Below are positions 16,139 through 25,573 of a stretch of DNA of 64,000 bases, piece by piece. The notes beneath the pieces were generated by a model, which was not told the origin of the DNA, made no database searches, and saw only the letters and a list, made by a program, of their open reading frames with translations. The DNA is from Lentibacillus daqui (GTDB lineage Bacteria; Bacillota; Bacilli; Bacillales; Amphibacillaceae): NCBI RefSeq assembly GCF_027186265.1, contig NZ_CP114176.1, positions 1,426,001-1,490,000 of the forward strand, written 5' to 3'. The position numbers and the translations under genes are program-made. How positions within the stretch are numbered: the stretch's first letter is position 1; every line of letters begins with the position of its first letter.

Positions 16139-16999
16139 TTGCTTAAAGATTTTTTTGGCAAGCGAAAGAAGTATGCATCCATCCCAGGTGAAGAAGGGAA
16201 AATCGATGTACCTGAAGGTTTGATGAAAAAATGTGATGGATGTCATAAAATCTATTATCGTAAAGAAATGAAAAAAAATAATTATGTTTGCCCAAATTGT
16301 GGGTATCACCATCCCTTAAGCGCCTGGGAACGGATTGATAGTTTGTTTGATCAGGATACATTTGAGGAATGGGATAAACAGTTGATCTCAAGTAATCCGC
16401 TGGCATTTCCCAGCTATGAACAAAAACTGGAAAAAGACCGTAATAAGACGGGGCTTAATGAAGGTGTTGTAACCGGAAAAGGGTTGATAAATGGGCAAGC
16501 CACCGCTTTTGCAGTGATGGATTCGCGCTTTCGCATGGGAAGTTTAGGGTCTGTTATGGGAGAGAAGATTTCCAGGGCAATCGAAAATGCCAAAATGGAA
16601 TCCATACCGTTTATCATTTTTACCGCTTCAGGTGGTGCCAGGATGCAGGAAGGTGTATTGAGCCTGATGCAAATGGCAAAAACATCTACGGCTATCAAAC
16701 GGTTTAGCGACGCTGGAGGATTGATGATCTCCGTGATGACACATCCCACAACAGGCGGTGTTTCAGCGAGTTTTGCCTCTTTGGGTGATTATAACTTCGC
16801 CGAGCCTGGTGCGTTAATTGGTTTTGCTGGTCGGCGGATTATCGAACAGACGATCCGTGAGAAACTTCCCGCGGATTTTCAAACAGCAGAATTTTTGCTA
16901 AAGCATGGTCAATTGGATGAGGTAATTCATCGTCATGATTTGAAAAACATAATTTCGACATTATTGGCAATGCATCAGAAGGGAGGCGTGAACAAGTGA
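16139..16999 (+). CDS. accD: acetyl-CoA carboxylase, carboxyltransferase subunit beta
   Basis: A 286-aa beta subunit of the carboxyltransferase that, with AccA, transfers CO2 from carboxybiotin to acetyl-CoA to form malonyl-CoA for fatty-acid synthesis. The four-cysteine zinc ribbon (CDGC...CPNC, about residues 33-54) is intact. The crotonase-fold core has FTASGGARMQEG and HPTTGGVSASFASLGD, which bind acyl-CoA. Start TTG 16139 is chosen: AAAGGAGG lies upstream and the family begins MLKDFF; the frame extends further without homology. The stop overlaps the accA start (GTGA), so the two are translationally coupled for 1:1 assembly. Confidence 0.96.
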   Translation: MLKDFFGKRKKYASIPGEEGKIDVPEGLMKKCDGCHKIYYRKEMKKNNYVCPNCGYHHPLSAWERIDSLFDQDTFEEWDKQLISSNPLAFPSYEQKLEKDRNKTGLNEGVVTGKGLINGQATAFAVMDSRFRMGSLGSVMGEKISRAIENAKMESIPFIIFTASGGARMQEGVLSLMQMAKTSTAIKRFSDAGGLMISVMTHPTTGGVSASFASLGDYNFAEPGALIGFAGRRIIEQTIREKLPADFQTAEFLLKHGQLDEVIHRHDLKNIISTLLAMHQKGGVNK

Positions 17000-17958
17000 A
17001 ACAAGTGTTGGAGTTTGAAAAGCCGATTGTAAACTTAAAGGAGAAAATTGCTGAACTAAAAAATTTCACGAAAGATAGTGAGATTGATTTATCTGAGGAA
17101 ATCCAAACATTAGAACAGCGGTTGGCAACGTTGGAAGAAGATATTTACGCTAACTTGAAACCTTGGGATCGCGTACAAATGGCTCGTCATCAGGAACGTC
17201 CGACAACACTTGATTACGTTTTTGAGTTATTCACCGATTTTATTGAATTTCACGGTGACCGTTATTACGCTGATGATGCAGCAATAGTAGCCGGTATCGC
17301 CTACTATCGGGACAAACCAGTAACTATTATTGGTCACCAGCGTGGAAAAGATACAAAAGAAAACATCCGTCGAAACTTTGGCATGCCACATCCTGAAGGC
17401 TATCGAAAAGCATTAAGACATATGAAACAAGCTGAGAAATTTGACCGGCCGATTGTTTGTTTTATTGATACAAAAGGTGCTTACCCAGGTAAAGCTGCAG
17501 AAGAGCGCGGACAAAGTGAAGCAATTGCCAGAAACTTGATGGAAATGGCCGGTTTAACGGTTCCGATTGTTTGTATCGTTATTGGTGAGGGTGGAAGTGG
17601 TGGTGCCCTGGGAATAGGTGTTGGTGATCACATTCATATGCTGGAAAACTCGACGTATTCCGTTATATCCCCTGAAGGAGCCGCAGCATTGTTATGGAAA
17701 GATTCCAATCTTGCACAACGAGCGGCGGAAACAATGAAAATTACGTCTTATGATTTAAAGGAACTTGGGGTGATTGATGAGATTATTCCAGAACCCAGAG
17801 GCGGCGCACACCGTGACATTCAACAGCAGGCTGCAAACATTGATCACGTTTTACAACAATCGTTGACCGATTTGGCAAATTTGCCTGTTGATGAATTATT
17901 GGAAGAAAGATGGAAAAAATACGAACAAATTGGTGACTATACGGAGATTGAAAGTTGA
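16996..17958 (+). CDS. accA: acetyl-CoA carboxylase, carboxyltransferase subunit alpha
   Basis: A 320-aa alpha subunit of the carboxyltransferase, partner of AccD in an alpha2beta2 complex. N-terminal helical region (about 1-65), then the crotonase-like domain with GHQRGKDTKEN, GYRKALRHMKQAEKF, DTKGAYPGKAAEERGQ and GEGGSGGALGIGVGD, all carboxybiotin- or CoA-binding elements. GTG 16996 overlaps the accD stop by four bases and has GGGAGGCGTG upstream. An imperfect hairpin (CTTGGTTGATTG with TCAATCTCAAG) lies after the stop, without a T run. Confidence 0.97.
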   Translation: MKQVLEFEKPIVNLKEKIAELKNFTKDSEIDLSEEIQTLEQRLATLEEDIYANLKPWDRVQMARHQERPTTLDYVFELFTDFIEFHGDRYYADDAAIVAGIAYYRDKPVTIIGHQRGKDTKENIRRNFGMPHPEGYRKALRHMKQAEKFDRPIVCFIDTKGAYPGKAAEERGQSEAIARNLMEMAGLTVPIVCIVIGEGGSGGALGIGVGDHIHMLENSTYSVISPEGAAALLWKDSNLAQRAAETMKITSYDLKELGVIDEIIPEPRGGAHRDIQQQAANIDHVLQQSLTDLANLPVDELLEERWKKYEQIGDYTEIES

Positions 17959-18059
17959 TATCCATCTTGGTTGATTGAAGTCAATCTCAAGGTCGCTTAC
18001 GAAAACGATGTCGTACATATTTGTTTTGATATATTATTTGTACATCATGAGGTGGAAGC

Positions 18060-19019
18060 ATGAAAAAAATAGGAGTTTTGACAAGCGGTGGGGATGCCCC
18101 CGGTATGAATGCTGCTATACGAGCGGTAGTAAGAAAAGCTATTTACCACGAAATCGATGTCTATGGCATAATGAACGGTTATCAGGGACTTATTAACGGA
18201 AATATAGAAAAAATGGAAATTGGCTCCGTTGGTGATATTATTCATCGCGGTGGTACTGTATTGCGTTCTGCCAGATGTGACGAATTTAAAACAGATGAAG
18301 GTCAGGAAAAGGGGATTGCCCAACTGAAAAAATTCGGTATCGAAGGGTTAATTGTCATTGGTGGTGATGGCAGTTTTCATGGTGCGCAAAGCTTGACAGA
18401 TAAAGGTTATCCTTGTATCGGTATCCCGGGCACAATTGATAATGATATTGCTGGAACTGATTTTACAATTGGCTTTGATACTGCACTTAATACAATTATT
18501 GAGGCTATCGATAAAATACGTGATACCGCAACTTCACATGAACGTACGTATGTGATTGAAGTGATGGGCAGGAATGCCGGTGATTTGGCACTGTGGGCAG
18601 GACTTGCAGACGGTGCGGAAAGCATTCTTATCCCGGAGAAGTCTGATAGCTTCGAGGAAGTAGTAAATCGCCTGAAACGCGGACATGAGCGAGGGAAAAA
18701 ACATAGTATTATCGTTTTGGCCGAGGGTGTGGGCAGCGGCTTTTCTTTTGGTGAACGAATTGAGAAAGCAACCAATCTCGAAACAAGGGTTACTGTATTG
18801 GGACATATTCAACGTGGTGGTTCACCAACCGCACAAGATCGGGTGCTGGCCAGCCGTCTTGGGGCACAGGCAGTGGACATACTGTTAGCCGGTAAGGTTG
18901 GTCGCATGGTTGGTATCGAGAATAACAAGCTAGTCGATCACGATTTGTATGATGTGATGTCACATGAGCATCATATTAATTCCGATATGTATAAGCTATC
19001 AAAGGAACTATCGATTTGA
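18060..19019 (+). CDS. pfkA: ATP-dependent 6-phosphofructokinase
   Basis: A 319-aa bacterial phosphofructokinase: fructose 6-phosphate + ATP to fructose 1,6-bisphosphate + ADP, the committed step of glycolysis, allosterically controlled by PEP and ADP. Motifs: TSGGDAPGMNAAIRA (8-22), GGDGSFHGA (about 102-110, ATP and Mg), TIDND with catalytic Asp, EVMGRNAG (substrate) and GHIQRGGSP (C-terminal). Length and motifs are standard. ATG 18060 follows GAGGTGGAAGC. pyk follows after 44 nt, forming the usual pfkA-pyk operon. Confidence 0.97.
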   Translation: MKKIGVLTSGGDAPGMNAAIRAVVRKAIYHEIDVYGIMNGYQGLINGNIEKMEIGSVGDIIHRGGTVLRSARCDEFKTDEGQEKGIAQLKKFGIEGLIVIGGDGSFHGAQSLTDKGYPCIGIPGTIDNDIAGTDFTIGFDTALNTIIEAIDKIRDTATSHERTYVIEVMGRNAGDLALWAGLADGAESILIPEKSDSFEEVVNRLKRGHERGKKHSIIVLAEGVGSGFSFGERIEKATNLETRVTVLGHIQRGGSPTAQDRVLASRLGAQAVDILLAGKVGRMVGIENNKLVDHDLYDVMSHEHHINSDMYKLSKELSI

Positions 19020-19063
19020 GTTTGCCTAATAAGCGCAACAATAGTGAAAGGAATGTGTATTAA

Positions 19064-20824
19064 ATGAGAAAGACAAAAATAGTATGTACAATCGGACCTG
19101 CATCCGAATCGGTTGAAACATTGGAACAGCTGATTCAATCCGGGATGAATGTTGCCCGTTTGAATTTCTCGCATGGGGATTTTGCCGAACATGGCAACCG
19201 GATTAACAATATCAGACAAGCTGCTGAAAAGACCGGGAAAACAGTAGGAATTTTACTCGATACCAAAGGGCCGGAAATCAGAACAGGTGATTTTGAGAAT
19301 GGTGAGGCTGAATTAACCACTGGTAGTACCGTGTATGTCTCGATGAATGAAATGGTTGGTACGGCTGAACGTTTCTCGATTACGTATCCCGGACTGATCA
19401 ATGATGTTCATGAGGGATCCAAAATCCTGCTTGATGACGGCTTAATTGAACTGGAAGTAATGGAAATTGATAAAGCGCGTAACGAGTTAAAAACCAAAGC
19501 ACTAAACACGGGCATCGTTAAAAATAAAAAGGGAGTTAATGTTCCCAATGTGAAAGTGAATTTGCCCGGCATTACAGAAAAAGACGCTAATGATATTGAA
19601 TTCGGCATCCAACAAGGTATCGATTTTATTGCTGCATCTTTTGTTCGCCGGCCTTCCGATGTCTTTGAAATCAAAGAACTACTGGAAAAAAATAATGCAA
19701 CACATATCCAGGTTATTCCAAAGATAGAAAATCAGGAAGGCGTCGATAATATTGATGAAATTCTTGAAGTTTGCGACGGAATTATGGTTGCCCGCGGAGA
19801 TTTAGGCGTAGAGATCCCCGCCGAAGATGTTCCGCTTGTGCAAAAAAGATTAATCCACAAATGTAATACTGCAGGTAAACCAGTTATTACCGCAACACAA
19901 ATGCTTGATTCAATGCAGCGTAACCCACGGCCAACAAGAGCTGAATCCTCTGATGTCGCTAATGCCATATTTGATGGAACTGATGCGATTATGTTATCGG
20001 GAGAAACAGCCGCCGGACAATATCCAGTGGAATCTGTGGCAACCATGAATAACATTGCTATAAAAACCGAAACGGCGTTGGATCATAAACAGATTTTAAC
20101 CAATCGATCAAGAGCTGTTGATATGACGATTACTGATGCAATTAGTCAATCGGTTACCCATACGGCCATGAATTTATCGGTTAGTGCGATCATTACGTCA
20201 ACAGAAAGTGGTCATACAGCACGAATGATTTCGAAATATCGTCCAAAAGCACCGATCATTGCGGTCACTGTCTCGGAATTAGTAAAGCGACAACTCTCAC
20301 TTGTTTGGGGCGTTCATGCTATGATGGGTGAACACGCAACCTCAACAGATGAAATGCTTGATATCGCTATTGATCGTGCGCTAAACAGCAATTTATTGCA
20401 ACGTGGAAGCAGGGTGATCATCACGGCGGGCGTACCAGTTGGTGAATCGGGTACAACGAATTTAATAAAAGTCCATGTCATTGGGGATGTAATTGCCAAA
20501 GGGCAGGGGATTGGCCGACGGAGTGCTTATGGTAAAGTAGTTGTGGCGAAAAATGCTGAAGAAGCAATTGCCAGAACACAGCAACAGGATATTGTTGTCA
20601 CATATGGTACGGATCGTGATATGATGCCAGCGATCGAAAAAGCCGGCGGTATTGTAACGGAAGAAGGCGGATTAACATCACATGCGGCAGTGGTTGGTCT
20701 TAGTCTGGGCATTCCTGTAATTGTTGGGGTTAAAAATGTGATGGATATATTAACCGATGGAGAAGATATAACAATTGATTCATCCAAAGGAGATATATAC
20801 AAAGGCCATGCCAATGTGTTGTGA
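19064..20824 (+). CDS. pyk: pyruvate kinase with C-terminal PEP-utilising domain
   Basis: A 586-aa pyruvate kinase: PEP + ADP to pyruvate + ATP. TIM-barrel core with RLNFSHG, LDTKGPEIRTG, IPKIENQEG, MVARGDLGVEIP and the signature ITATQMLDSM; then the C-terminal allosteric domain. An additional domain of about 110 residues (about 475-586) related to the PEP-synthase phosphohistidine domain holds GGLTSHAAVV, as in other Bacillaceae pyruvate kinases. ATG 19064 has GAAAGGAATGTG upstream. Co-transcribed with pfkA; a strong terminator follows. Confidence 0.97.
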   Translation: MRKTKIVCTIGPASESVETLEQLIQSGMNVARLNFSHGDFAEHGNRINNIRQAAEKTGKTVGILLDTKGPEIRTGDFENGEAELTTGSTVYVSMNEMVGTAERFSITYPGLINDVHEGSKILLDDGLIELEVMEIDKARNELKTKALNTGIVKNKKGVNVPNVKVNLPGITEKDANDIEFGIQQGIDFIAASFVRRPSDVFEIKELLEKNNATHIQVIPKIENQEGVDNIDEILEVCDGIMVARGDLGVEIPAEDVPLVQKRLIHKCNTAGKPVITATQMLDSMQRNPRPTRAESSDVANAIFDGTDAIMLSGETAAGQYPVESVATMNNIAIKTETALDHKQILTNRSRAVDMTITDAISQSVTHTAMNLSVSAIITSTESGHTARMISKYRPKAPIIAVTVSELVKRQLSLVWGVHAMMGEHATSTDEMLDIAIDRALNSNLLQRGSRVIITAGVPVGESGTTNLIKVHVIGDVIAKGQGIGRRSAYGKVVVAKNAEEAIARTQQQDIVVTYGTDRDMMPAIEKAGGIVTEEGGLTSHAAVVGLSLGIPVIVGVKNVMDILTDGEDITIDSSKGDIYKGHANVL

Positions 20825-20842
20825 TCTGATATATTTGGAAGG

Positions 20843-20871
20843 AAAAAAGAAGGGATAGTCCCTTCTTTTTT
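20843..20871 (+). terminator. terminator of pfkA-pyk
   Basis: AAAAAAGAAGGGA pairs with TCCCTTCTTTTTT around TAG, with a built-in T run. Confidence 0.9.
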
Positions 20872-20906
20872 CACTAAATATAGAGCTGAAGAGAGGGTGA
20901 ATATTT

Positions 20907-21296
20907 TTGCGCTGGATATTACTTGCATTTTTAATCATCCCTGCCCTGGAAATAGGTGTGTTTGTCTGGGCTGGTGGAATTATTGGCCCTTGGTGGGTCG
21001 TTTTTCTTATTTTGTTAACAGGAGCTCTCGGTATCACGCTTGCCAAATACCAGGGCATGGAAGCCTGGCGCAAGGCCCTATTACAGATAAGCAATGGCTT
21101 TAAGCCGACGAACGAAATTATGGACGGGATCTGCATCGTTATTGGAGCAGTACTGTTATTTACCCCTGGTTTTATTACTGATACTGTCGGATTTTTGTTA
21201 GTTATACCTTGGACGAGAATTCCGTTTAGAAGCTGGATTTATCGAATTATAAAAAATAGAATGGGCAAAGGAACGATCATTTTCCGTAAATGGTAA
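20907..21296 (+). CDS. fxsA: FxsA-family membrane protein
   Basis: A 129-aa FxsA/YtzA-type inner-membrane protein with three to four hydrophobic segments. The LEIGVFVWAGGIIGPWW start, GALGITLAKYQG and LLFTPGFITDTVGFLL segments are family signatures. E. coli FxsA suppresses F exclusion of phage T7 when overproduced; its normal role is unknown. Start TTG 20907 lies behind GAGAGGGTGA. The stop codon directly abuts the ytvI stop on the opposite strand. Confidence 0.93.
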   Translation: MRWILLAFLIIPALEIGVFVWAGGIIGPWWVVFLILLTGALGITLAKYQGMEAWRKALLQISNGFKPTNEIMDGICIVIGAVLLFTPGFITDTVGFLLVIPWTRIPFRSWIYRIIKNRMGKGTIIFRKW

Positions 21297-22403
21297 TTAG
21301 CCTTTAATAAAAATCCATAACTGTTTGACAACTCCCGCCTGTTGTAATGCACTAAATAAGACCACCAGAATAGGAGCAATGATAATACCGATAAGCCCCC
21401 ACAGCTGAACACAAAGAAAAACTGCAATTAATAGTGGTAACGGATGTACCCCTATGGATGATGATAACAACTTCGGCTCGAGTATTTGACGACCGACAAT
21501 GATAACCATATAAAGAATGGACAAACCAATTGTCATCGAATAGTCGGCTGTAAAGAACAGGTAAATGATCCATGGAATAAAAATGATGCCCGTCCCCACA
21601 TAAGGCAGTAGATCCACAGCCGAGGCAATTAGGGCAATTGTCAGGGCATGATTTATATGAAGGATCATGAGACCAATGAACATAATTATACCTGTTATTG
21701 TAATGAGGATTATTTGTGCTTTCAGAAAGCCCGATAATGCTTTTTTTAAATGATTTCCAACATTTCGTGTAGAATCACTGGCTGAAGCAGGGACCCTTTT
21801 ATGAAACATGTCGCTTAAAACTGGCCAGTCCTTCGTTATAAAAAAACTTGCCAGGATAATGAAAATGACAACCGCAAACGAACCAGGCAACCATTGTAAG
21901 GCAAGAGGTATCTTTAGCAGAACCTGTTTAAGGGCAAGAGTTCCTGTGGATGCTAAATGGTTTATCATCTCCTCAATATGCTGCTGAATTAGCTTTTGCT
22001 GTTCCGGGTCAAGTGTATGCAATAAAGATGCCAGCTTATGATAAATAGGAAGAATGTGGTTCTCCAGAAAGATTTCCATGTAGGACATAAACATACTGAA
22101 ATGTGCTGGAACCACATCAGCCAAATAAACAGTTCCTTGAATTAATTCAGAAACAATCAAAATGATACCGCAGACAATCATTGTAAACAATAGTATTAAT
22201 GCAACAAGTGTTGCCAGGGCTCGGGGAAACTTTAACCTCTTTTCCAGTAATCGAACGAAAGGATTTATGAGCAATGAAAGAATCACTGCCAGGATCAATG
22301 GGTATATGTAAACTAGGGTGTATTGCAAAATCAGGTATATCATAAGTCCAATAACAAATACTAGAATAAACCTTAATATGGGATATAACTGTAGCTTGTA
22401 CAC
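21297..22403 (-). CDS. ytvI: AI-2E family permease-like protein YtvI
   Basis: A 368-aa polytopic protein of the PerM/AI-2E transporter family, with about eight membrane helices and a large extracytoplasmic segment (about 100-190). In B. subtilis YtvI is annotated as a sporulation integral membrane protein; its substrate is unknown. Conserved family region DLLPYVGTGIIFIPWIIY and GRQILEPKLLSSSIGVHPL. Start GTG 22403 follows AATGAGGTGAA. It is convergent with fxsA with no intergenic base, as TAA meets TTA. Confidence 0.9.
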   Translation of the reverse strand: MYKLQLYPILRFILVFVIGLMIYLILQYTLVYIYPLILAVILSLLINPFVRLLEKRLKFPRALATLVALILLFTMIVCGIILIVSELIQGTVYLADVVPAHFSMFMSYMEIFLENHILPIYHKLASLLHTLDPEQQKLIQQHIEEMINHLASTGTLALKQVLLKIPLALQWLPGSFAVVIFIILASFFITKDWPVLSDMFHKRVPASASDSTRNVGNHLKKALSGFLKAQIILITITGIIMFIGLMILHINHALTIALIASAVDLLPYVGTGIIFIPWIIYLFFTADYSMTIGLSILYMVIIVGRQILEPKLLSSSIGVHPLPLLIAVFLCVQLWGLIGIIIAPILVVLFSALQQAGVVKQLWIFIKG

Positions 22404-22564
22404 AAATTCACCTCATTAAACGGATAAATATGTCTGTACTTATTTATTTATGAAATCCAAGGGAAAAATAGACCCCGCTGACAAGGAAATTCGTAAATTA
22501 GTAAATGGCTATTTCCTCGTAGATTGATGTAATATGGACAATTTGTGAAAAATATTGTTGATTT

Positions 22565-22606
22565 TAATCGCTTTCGATTCACTTTACTTTAAGAATCCAT
22601 TATAAT
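22565..22606 (+). promoter_or_regulatory. citZ promoter with overlapping cre-like site
   Basis: TTCACT (22578-22583), a 17-nt spacer and consensus TATAAT (22601-22606), about 110 nt before citZ in a 312-nt gap otherwise without a gene. TCGAAAGCGATTAA (minus strand, about 22566-22579) resembles a degenerate CcpA cre site at the -35. citZ is catabolite-repressed in B. subtilis. The promoter is fairly convincing; the cre match is weak. Confidence 0.5.
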
Positions 22607-22715
22607 TGTTCATGGGAATGACAAACTTATATGATTTTAACGGAATGTTGAGTAAACAGATATTCCATAGATTTAGTTGTCATAAGCAACAAATTAGAAA
22701 AGGAGAGGGTTTGTT

Positions 22716-23831
22716 ATGACTAAAACAAAAGGGCTTGAAGGGGTTGTAGCAACTCAATCGTCAATTAGTTCAATTATTGATGATCAACTTACATATGTTG
22801 GTTACCGAATTGATGATCTTGCAGAAAATTCAAGTTTTGAAGAAGTCGTATATTTATTATGGAATTTAAAACTTCCAACAAAGCAAGAATTGGATGACTT
22901 TAAAGCGGATCTGGCGGACAACATGGAATTGCCGGATGGTGTTATTGACCATTTGCATTCCTATGATTTATCTACTGTGCATCCGATGGCAGCATTACGG
23001 ACGGCCGTATCACTTTTAGGATTGTATGATGATGAAGCAGATGTAATGGATGAGGCAGCCAACAAACGCAAAGCAATGCGGCTACAGGCAAAAATAGCAA
23101 CAGTTGTTACCGCATTTGCCAGAATCCGTAAAGGTAAAGAGCCGGTTAAACCAAAGAAAAATTTAAGCTTTGCAGCAAATTTCCTATACATGCTCAATGG
23201 TGAGGAAGCAAATGATATCGAAGTAGAAGCAATCAATAAAGCACTCGTTTTACATGCTGACCATGAATTGAATGCATCAACCTTTACTGCACGGGTTTGT
23301 GTGGCTACACTGTCTGATATTTATTCCGGTGTAACGGCGGCAATCAGTGCACTAAAAGGACCGCTTCACGGCGGGGCAAATGAGCGCGTAATGGCAATGC
23401 TTGAAGAAATTGGCGAAGAAGACAATGCTATTCCGTATATTAAACAAAAAATAGCCAATAAGGAAAAAATCATGGGTATGGGTCACCGTGTTTATCGTAA
23501 TGGGGATCCTCGTGCGAAACATTTAAAGCACATGTCAAAAGAATTAACAAAGATTACTGGTCAATCAAAATGGTATAACATGTCTGTGAAAATCGAGGAT
23601 TATATCAAAGAAGAAAAAGGATTGCCAGCAAACGTGGATTTCTATTCCGCATCGGTTTATCATAGCCTTGGAATCGACAATGATCTATTTACACCTATTT
23701 TTGCGACAAGCCGTGTTTCCGGATGGTTGGCCCACATTTTGGAACAATACGATAACAACCGTCTCATCCGTCCGCGTGCGGAATATGTGGGACCACAGAC
23801 ACAGGAATATGTGGCCATTGAAAATCGCTAA
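22716..23831 (+). CDS. citZ: citrate synthase
   Basis: A 371-aa type II citrate synthase: oxaloacetate + acetyl-CoA to citrate + CoA, TCA entry. Catalytic residues are in place: H218 (GPLHGGAN), H257 (GMGHRVY) and D308 (NVDFYS). The N-terminal EGVVATQSSISSI and HADHELNAS motifs are also typical. ATG 22716 follows AGGAGAGGG. It starts the citZ-icd-mdh cluster, although the gaps here (120 and 350 nt) are larger than in a tight operon. Confidence 0.97.
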   Translation: MTKTKGLEGVVATQSSISSIIDDQLTYVGYRIDDLAENSSFEEVVYLLWNLKLPTKQELDDFKADLADNMELPDGVIDHLHSYDLSTVHPMAALRTAVSLLGLYDDEADVMDEAANKRKAMRLQAKIATVVTAFARIRKGKEPVKPKKNLSFAANFLYMLNGEEANDIEVEAINKALVLHADHELNASTFTARVCVATLSDIYSGVTAAISALKGPLHGGANERVMAMLEEIGEEDNAIPYIKQKIANKEKIMGMGHRVYRNGDPRAKHLKHMSKELTKITGQSKWYNMSVKIEDYIKEEKGLPANVDFYSASVYHSLGIDNDLFTPIFATSRVSGWLAHILEQYDNNRLIRPRAEYVGPQTQEYVAIENR

Positions 23832-23837
23832 ACATTT

Positions 23838-23887
23838 AATCAGTCAGAAGAGATCCTGACCTGATTAGGCGGCGATTTCTCCTGACT
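23838..23887 (+). promoter_or_regulatory. two mutually exclusive hairpins between citZ and icd
   Basis: AATCAGTCAG (23838-23847) can pair with CTGACCTGATT (23856-23866). Alternatively AGTCAGAAGAGATC (23842-23855) can pair with GATTTCTCCTGACT (23874-23887). Both use 23842-23847, so they exclude each other. No T run follows, so this may be a processing or stability element rather than a terminator. Confidence 0.4.
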
Positions 23888-23951
23888 ATTACAACACACC
23901 ATAAATATGCTAAAATAGAAACTGTATGACAAGATAGAGGAGGACTATACG

Positions 23952-25223
23952 ATGGCACAAGGAGAAAAAATCAGAGTAGAAAATGGGAAAATGAATGTTC
24001 CCGATTGTCCAATCATTCCATTTATCGAAGGAGATGGAACCGGGCCAGATATCTGGGCTGCTGCCAAAAGGGTTATTGAAGCAGCCGTTGACAAGGCATA
24101 CAATGGCAGCAAATCTATCGAATGGAAAGAAGTATATGCCGGACAAAAATCATATGACAAGTTCGGTGAATGGTTGCCAGATGAAACCCTTAAAACGATT
24201 GATGAATATAAAATTGCCATTAAGGGCCCGCTCACAACGCCTATCGGTGGCGGTATTCGTTCGTTAAACGTGGCATTACGCCAACAGCTTGACCTGTTTA
24301 CCTGTTTACGTCCCGTTCGCTATTTTGATGGTGTACCATCACCTGTTAAGCGTCCGGAAGATGTAGATATGGTGATATTCCGGGAAAACACAGAGGATAT
24401 TTATGCCGGTATTGAATGGCAAAAAGGTACACCTGAAGTGAAAAAAGTAATTGATTTCTTGCAAAAAGAAATGGATGTACATAATATCCGCTTCCCGGAA
24501 ACTTCAGGTATCGGTGTAAAACCTGTATCTGAAGAAGGCACCAAACGTCTTGTGCGGGCAAGTATTCAGTATGCACTAAACGAAGGACGCAAGAGCGTAA
24601 CGCTTGTTCATAAAGGAAATATTATGAAGTTTACTGAAGGCGCGTTTAAAGCATGGGGATATGAAGTTGCCGAACAGGAATTTGGCGACAAGGTATTTAC
24701 ATGGGCAGAGTATGATCGAATTGTTGAAAAAGATGGTAAAGATGCAGCGAATAAAGCTCAGGATGAAGCAGTGGCTGCGGGTAAAATCATTGTCAAAGAT
24801 GCCATTGCCGACATCTTCTTGCAACAAATTCTGACCCGTCCGAACGAATTTGATGTAGTTGCAACTATGAACCTAAACGGTGACTATGTTTCCGACGCCC
24901 TTGCAGCACAAGTTGGCGGAATTGGTATTGCACCAGGTGCAAACATTAACTATGATACAGGACATGCGATTTTTGAAGCAACTCATGGTACGGCACCAAA
25001 ATATGCCGGACTTGATAAGGTTAATCCATCTTCAGTTATTCTTTCCGGCAGCTTAATGCTTGAACATCTGGAATGGAGAGAAGCGGCGGATTTAATCGCC
25101 AAAGCAATGGATAAAACCATCGCTTCCAAGGTCGTAACTTATGACTTTGCCCGCCTGATGGATGGCGCAACCGAAGTCAAATGCTCTGAATTTGCGGATG
25201 AACTAATTAAAAATATGGATTAA
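23952..25223 (+). CDS. icd: NADP-dependent isocitrate dehydrogenase
   Basis: A 423-aa homodimeric isocitrate dehydrogenase: isocitrate + NADP+ to 2-oxoglutarate + CO2 + NADPH. Substrate loop GGGIRSLNVALRQ (with the Ser that is the phosphorylation site in E. coli), FRENTEDIYAGIEW, LVHKGNIMKFTEGAF and the NADP-binding GTAPKYAGLDKVNP are intact. ATG 23952 follows AGAGGAGGACTATACG. Downstream, a repeat element separates it from mdh. Confidence 0.97.
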   Translation: MAQGEKIRVENGKMNVPDCPIIPFIEGDGTGPDIWAAAKRVIEAAVDKAYNGSKSIEWKEVYAGQKSYDKFGEWLPDETLKTIDEYKIAIKGPLTTPIGGGIRSLNVALRQQLDLFTCLRPVRYFDGVPSPVKRPEDVDMVIFRENTEDIYAGIEWQKGTPEVKKVIDFLQKEMDVHNIRFPETSGIGVKPVSEEGTKRLVRASIQYALNEGRKSVTLVHKGNIMKFTEGAFKAWGYEVAEQEFGDKVFTWAEYDRIVEKDGKDAANKAQDEAVAAGKIIVKDAIADIFLQQILTRPNEFDVVATMNLNGDYVSDALAAQVGGIGIAPGANINYDTGHAIFEATHGTAPKYAGLDKVNPSSVILSGSLMLEHLEWREAADLIAKAMDKTIASKVVTYDFARLMDGATEVKCSEFADELIKNMD

Positions 25224-25344
25224 AATCCAAAGACGGAGATGCCCGGTTGCAGTTTAATCGGGTAATCCGTTGTTTGCTTCTAAATGGGCTACTTTTTAAA
25301 AAGATTGTTGCTTTTGAAAGAAGAACTTCTTTGGAAAACTCTGA

Positions 25345-25518
25345 GCGGCTCAAATACACGTAGACTCCTGCGGGACAAGTGGCCAGAGTGAGACTCCGCA
25401 GCGAGGTACTTAAGGAAGGCCGACTAAAAACGGCCTTTGCGGCCAACGTCGGCATACCCCTTGCCGGGGCAAGGAGGCTCACGGATCACCCGTGGAAAGC
25501 GAAGTGTATTTGGGCCGC
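25345..25518 (+). repeat. 174-bp intergenic element with 15-bp inverted ends, between icd and mdh
   Basis: GCGGCTCAAATACAC (25345-25359) and GTGTATTTGGGCCGC (25504-25518) are inverted repeats matching at 14 of 15 bases. Inside are GTAGACTCCTGCGGGA, GAGACTCCGCAG and CACGG-ATCA-CCCGTG, the recognisable body of a GC-rich element that, from memory, is widespread between genes in Bacillaceae. Positions 25412-25469 hold a separate module shared, inverted, with the element at 46357-46557. No coding capacity. It fills most of the 350-nt icd-mdh gap. Confidence 0.8.
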
Positions 25519-25573
25519 GGTCTAAATTACAATATTCTATACGGAAAGTGCTACGTATAGGGAGGGGATACCT

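Noticed and set aside
22601..22660. CcpC boxes (ATAA-N7-TTAT) at citZ
   Set aside because: Only scattered ATAA and TTAT words in AT-rich DNA, with wrong spacing.
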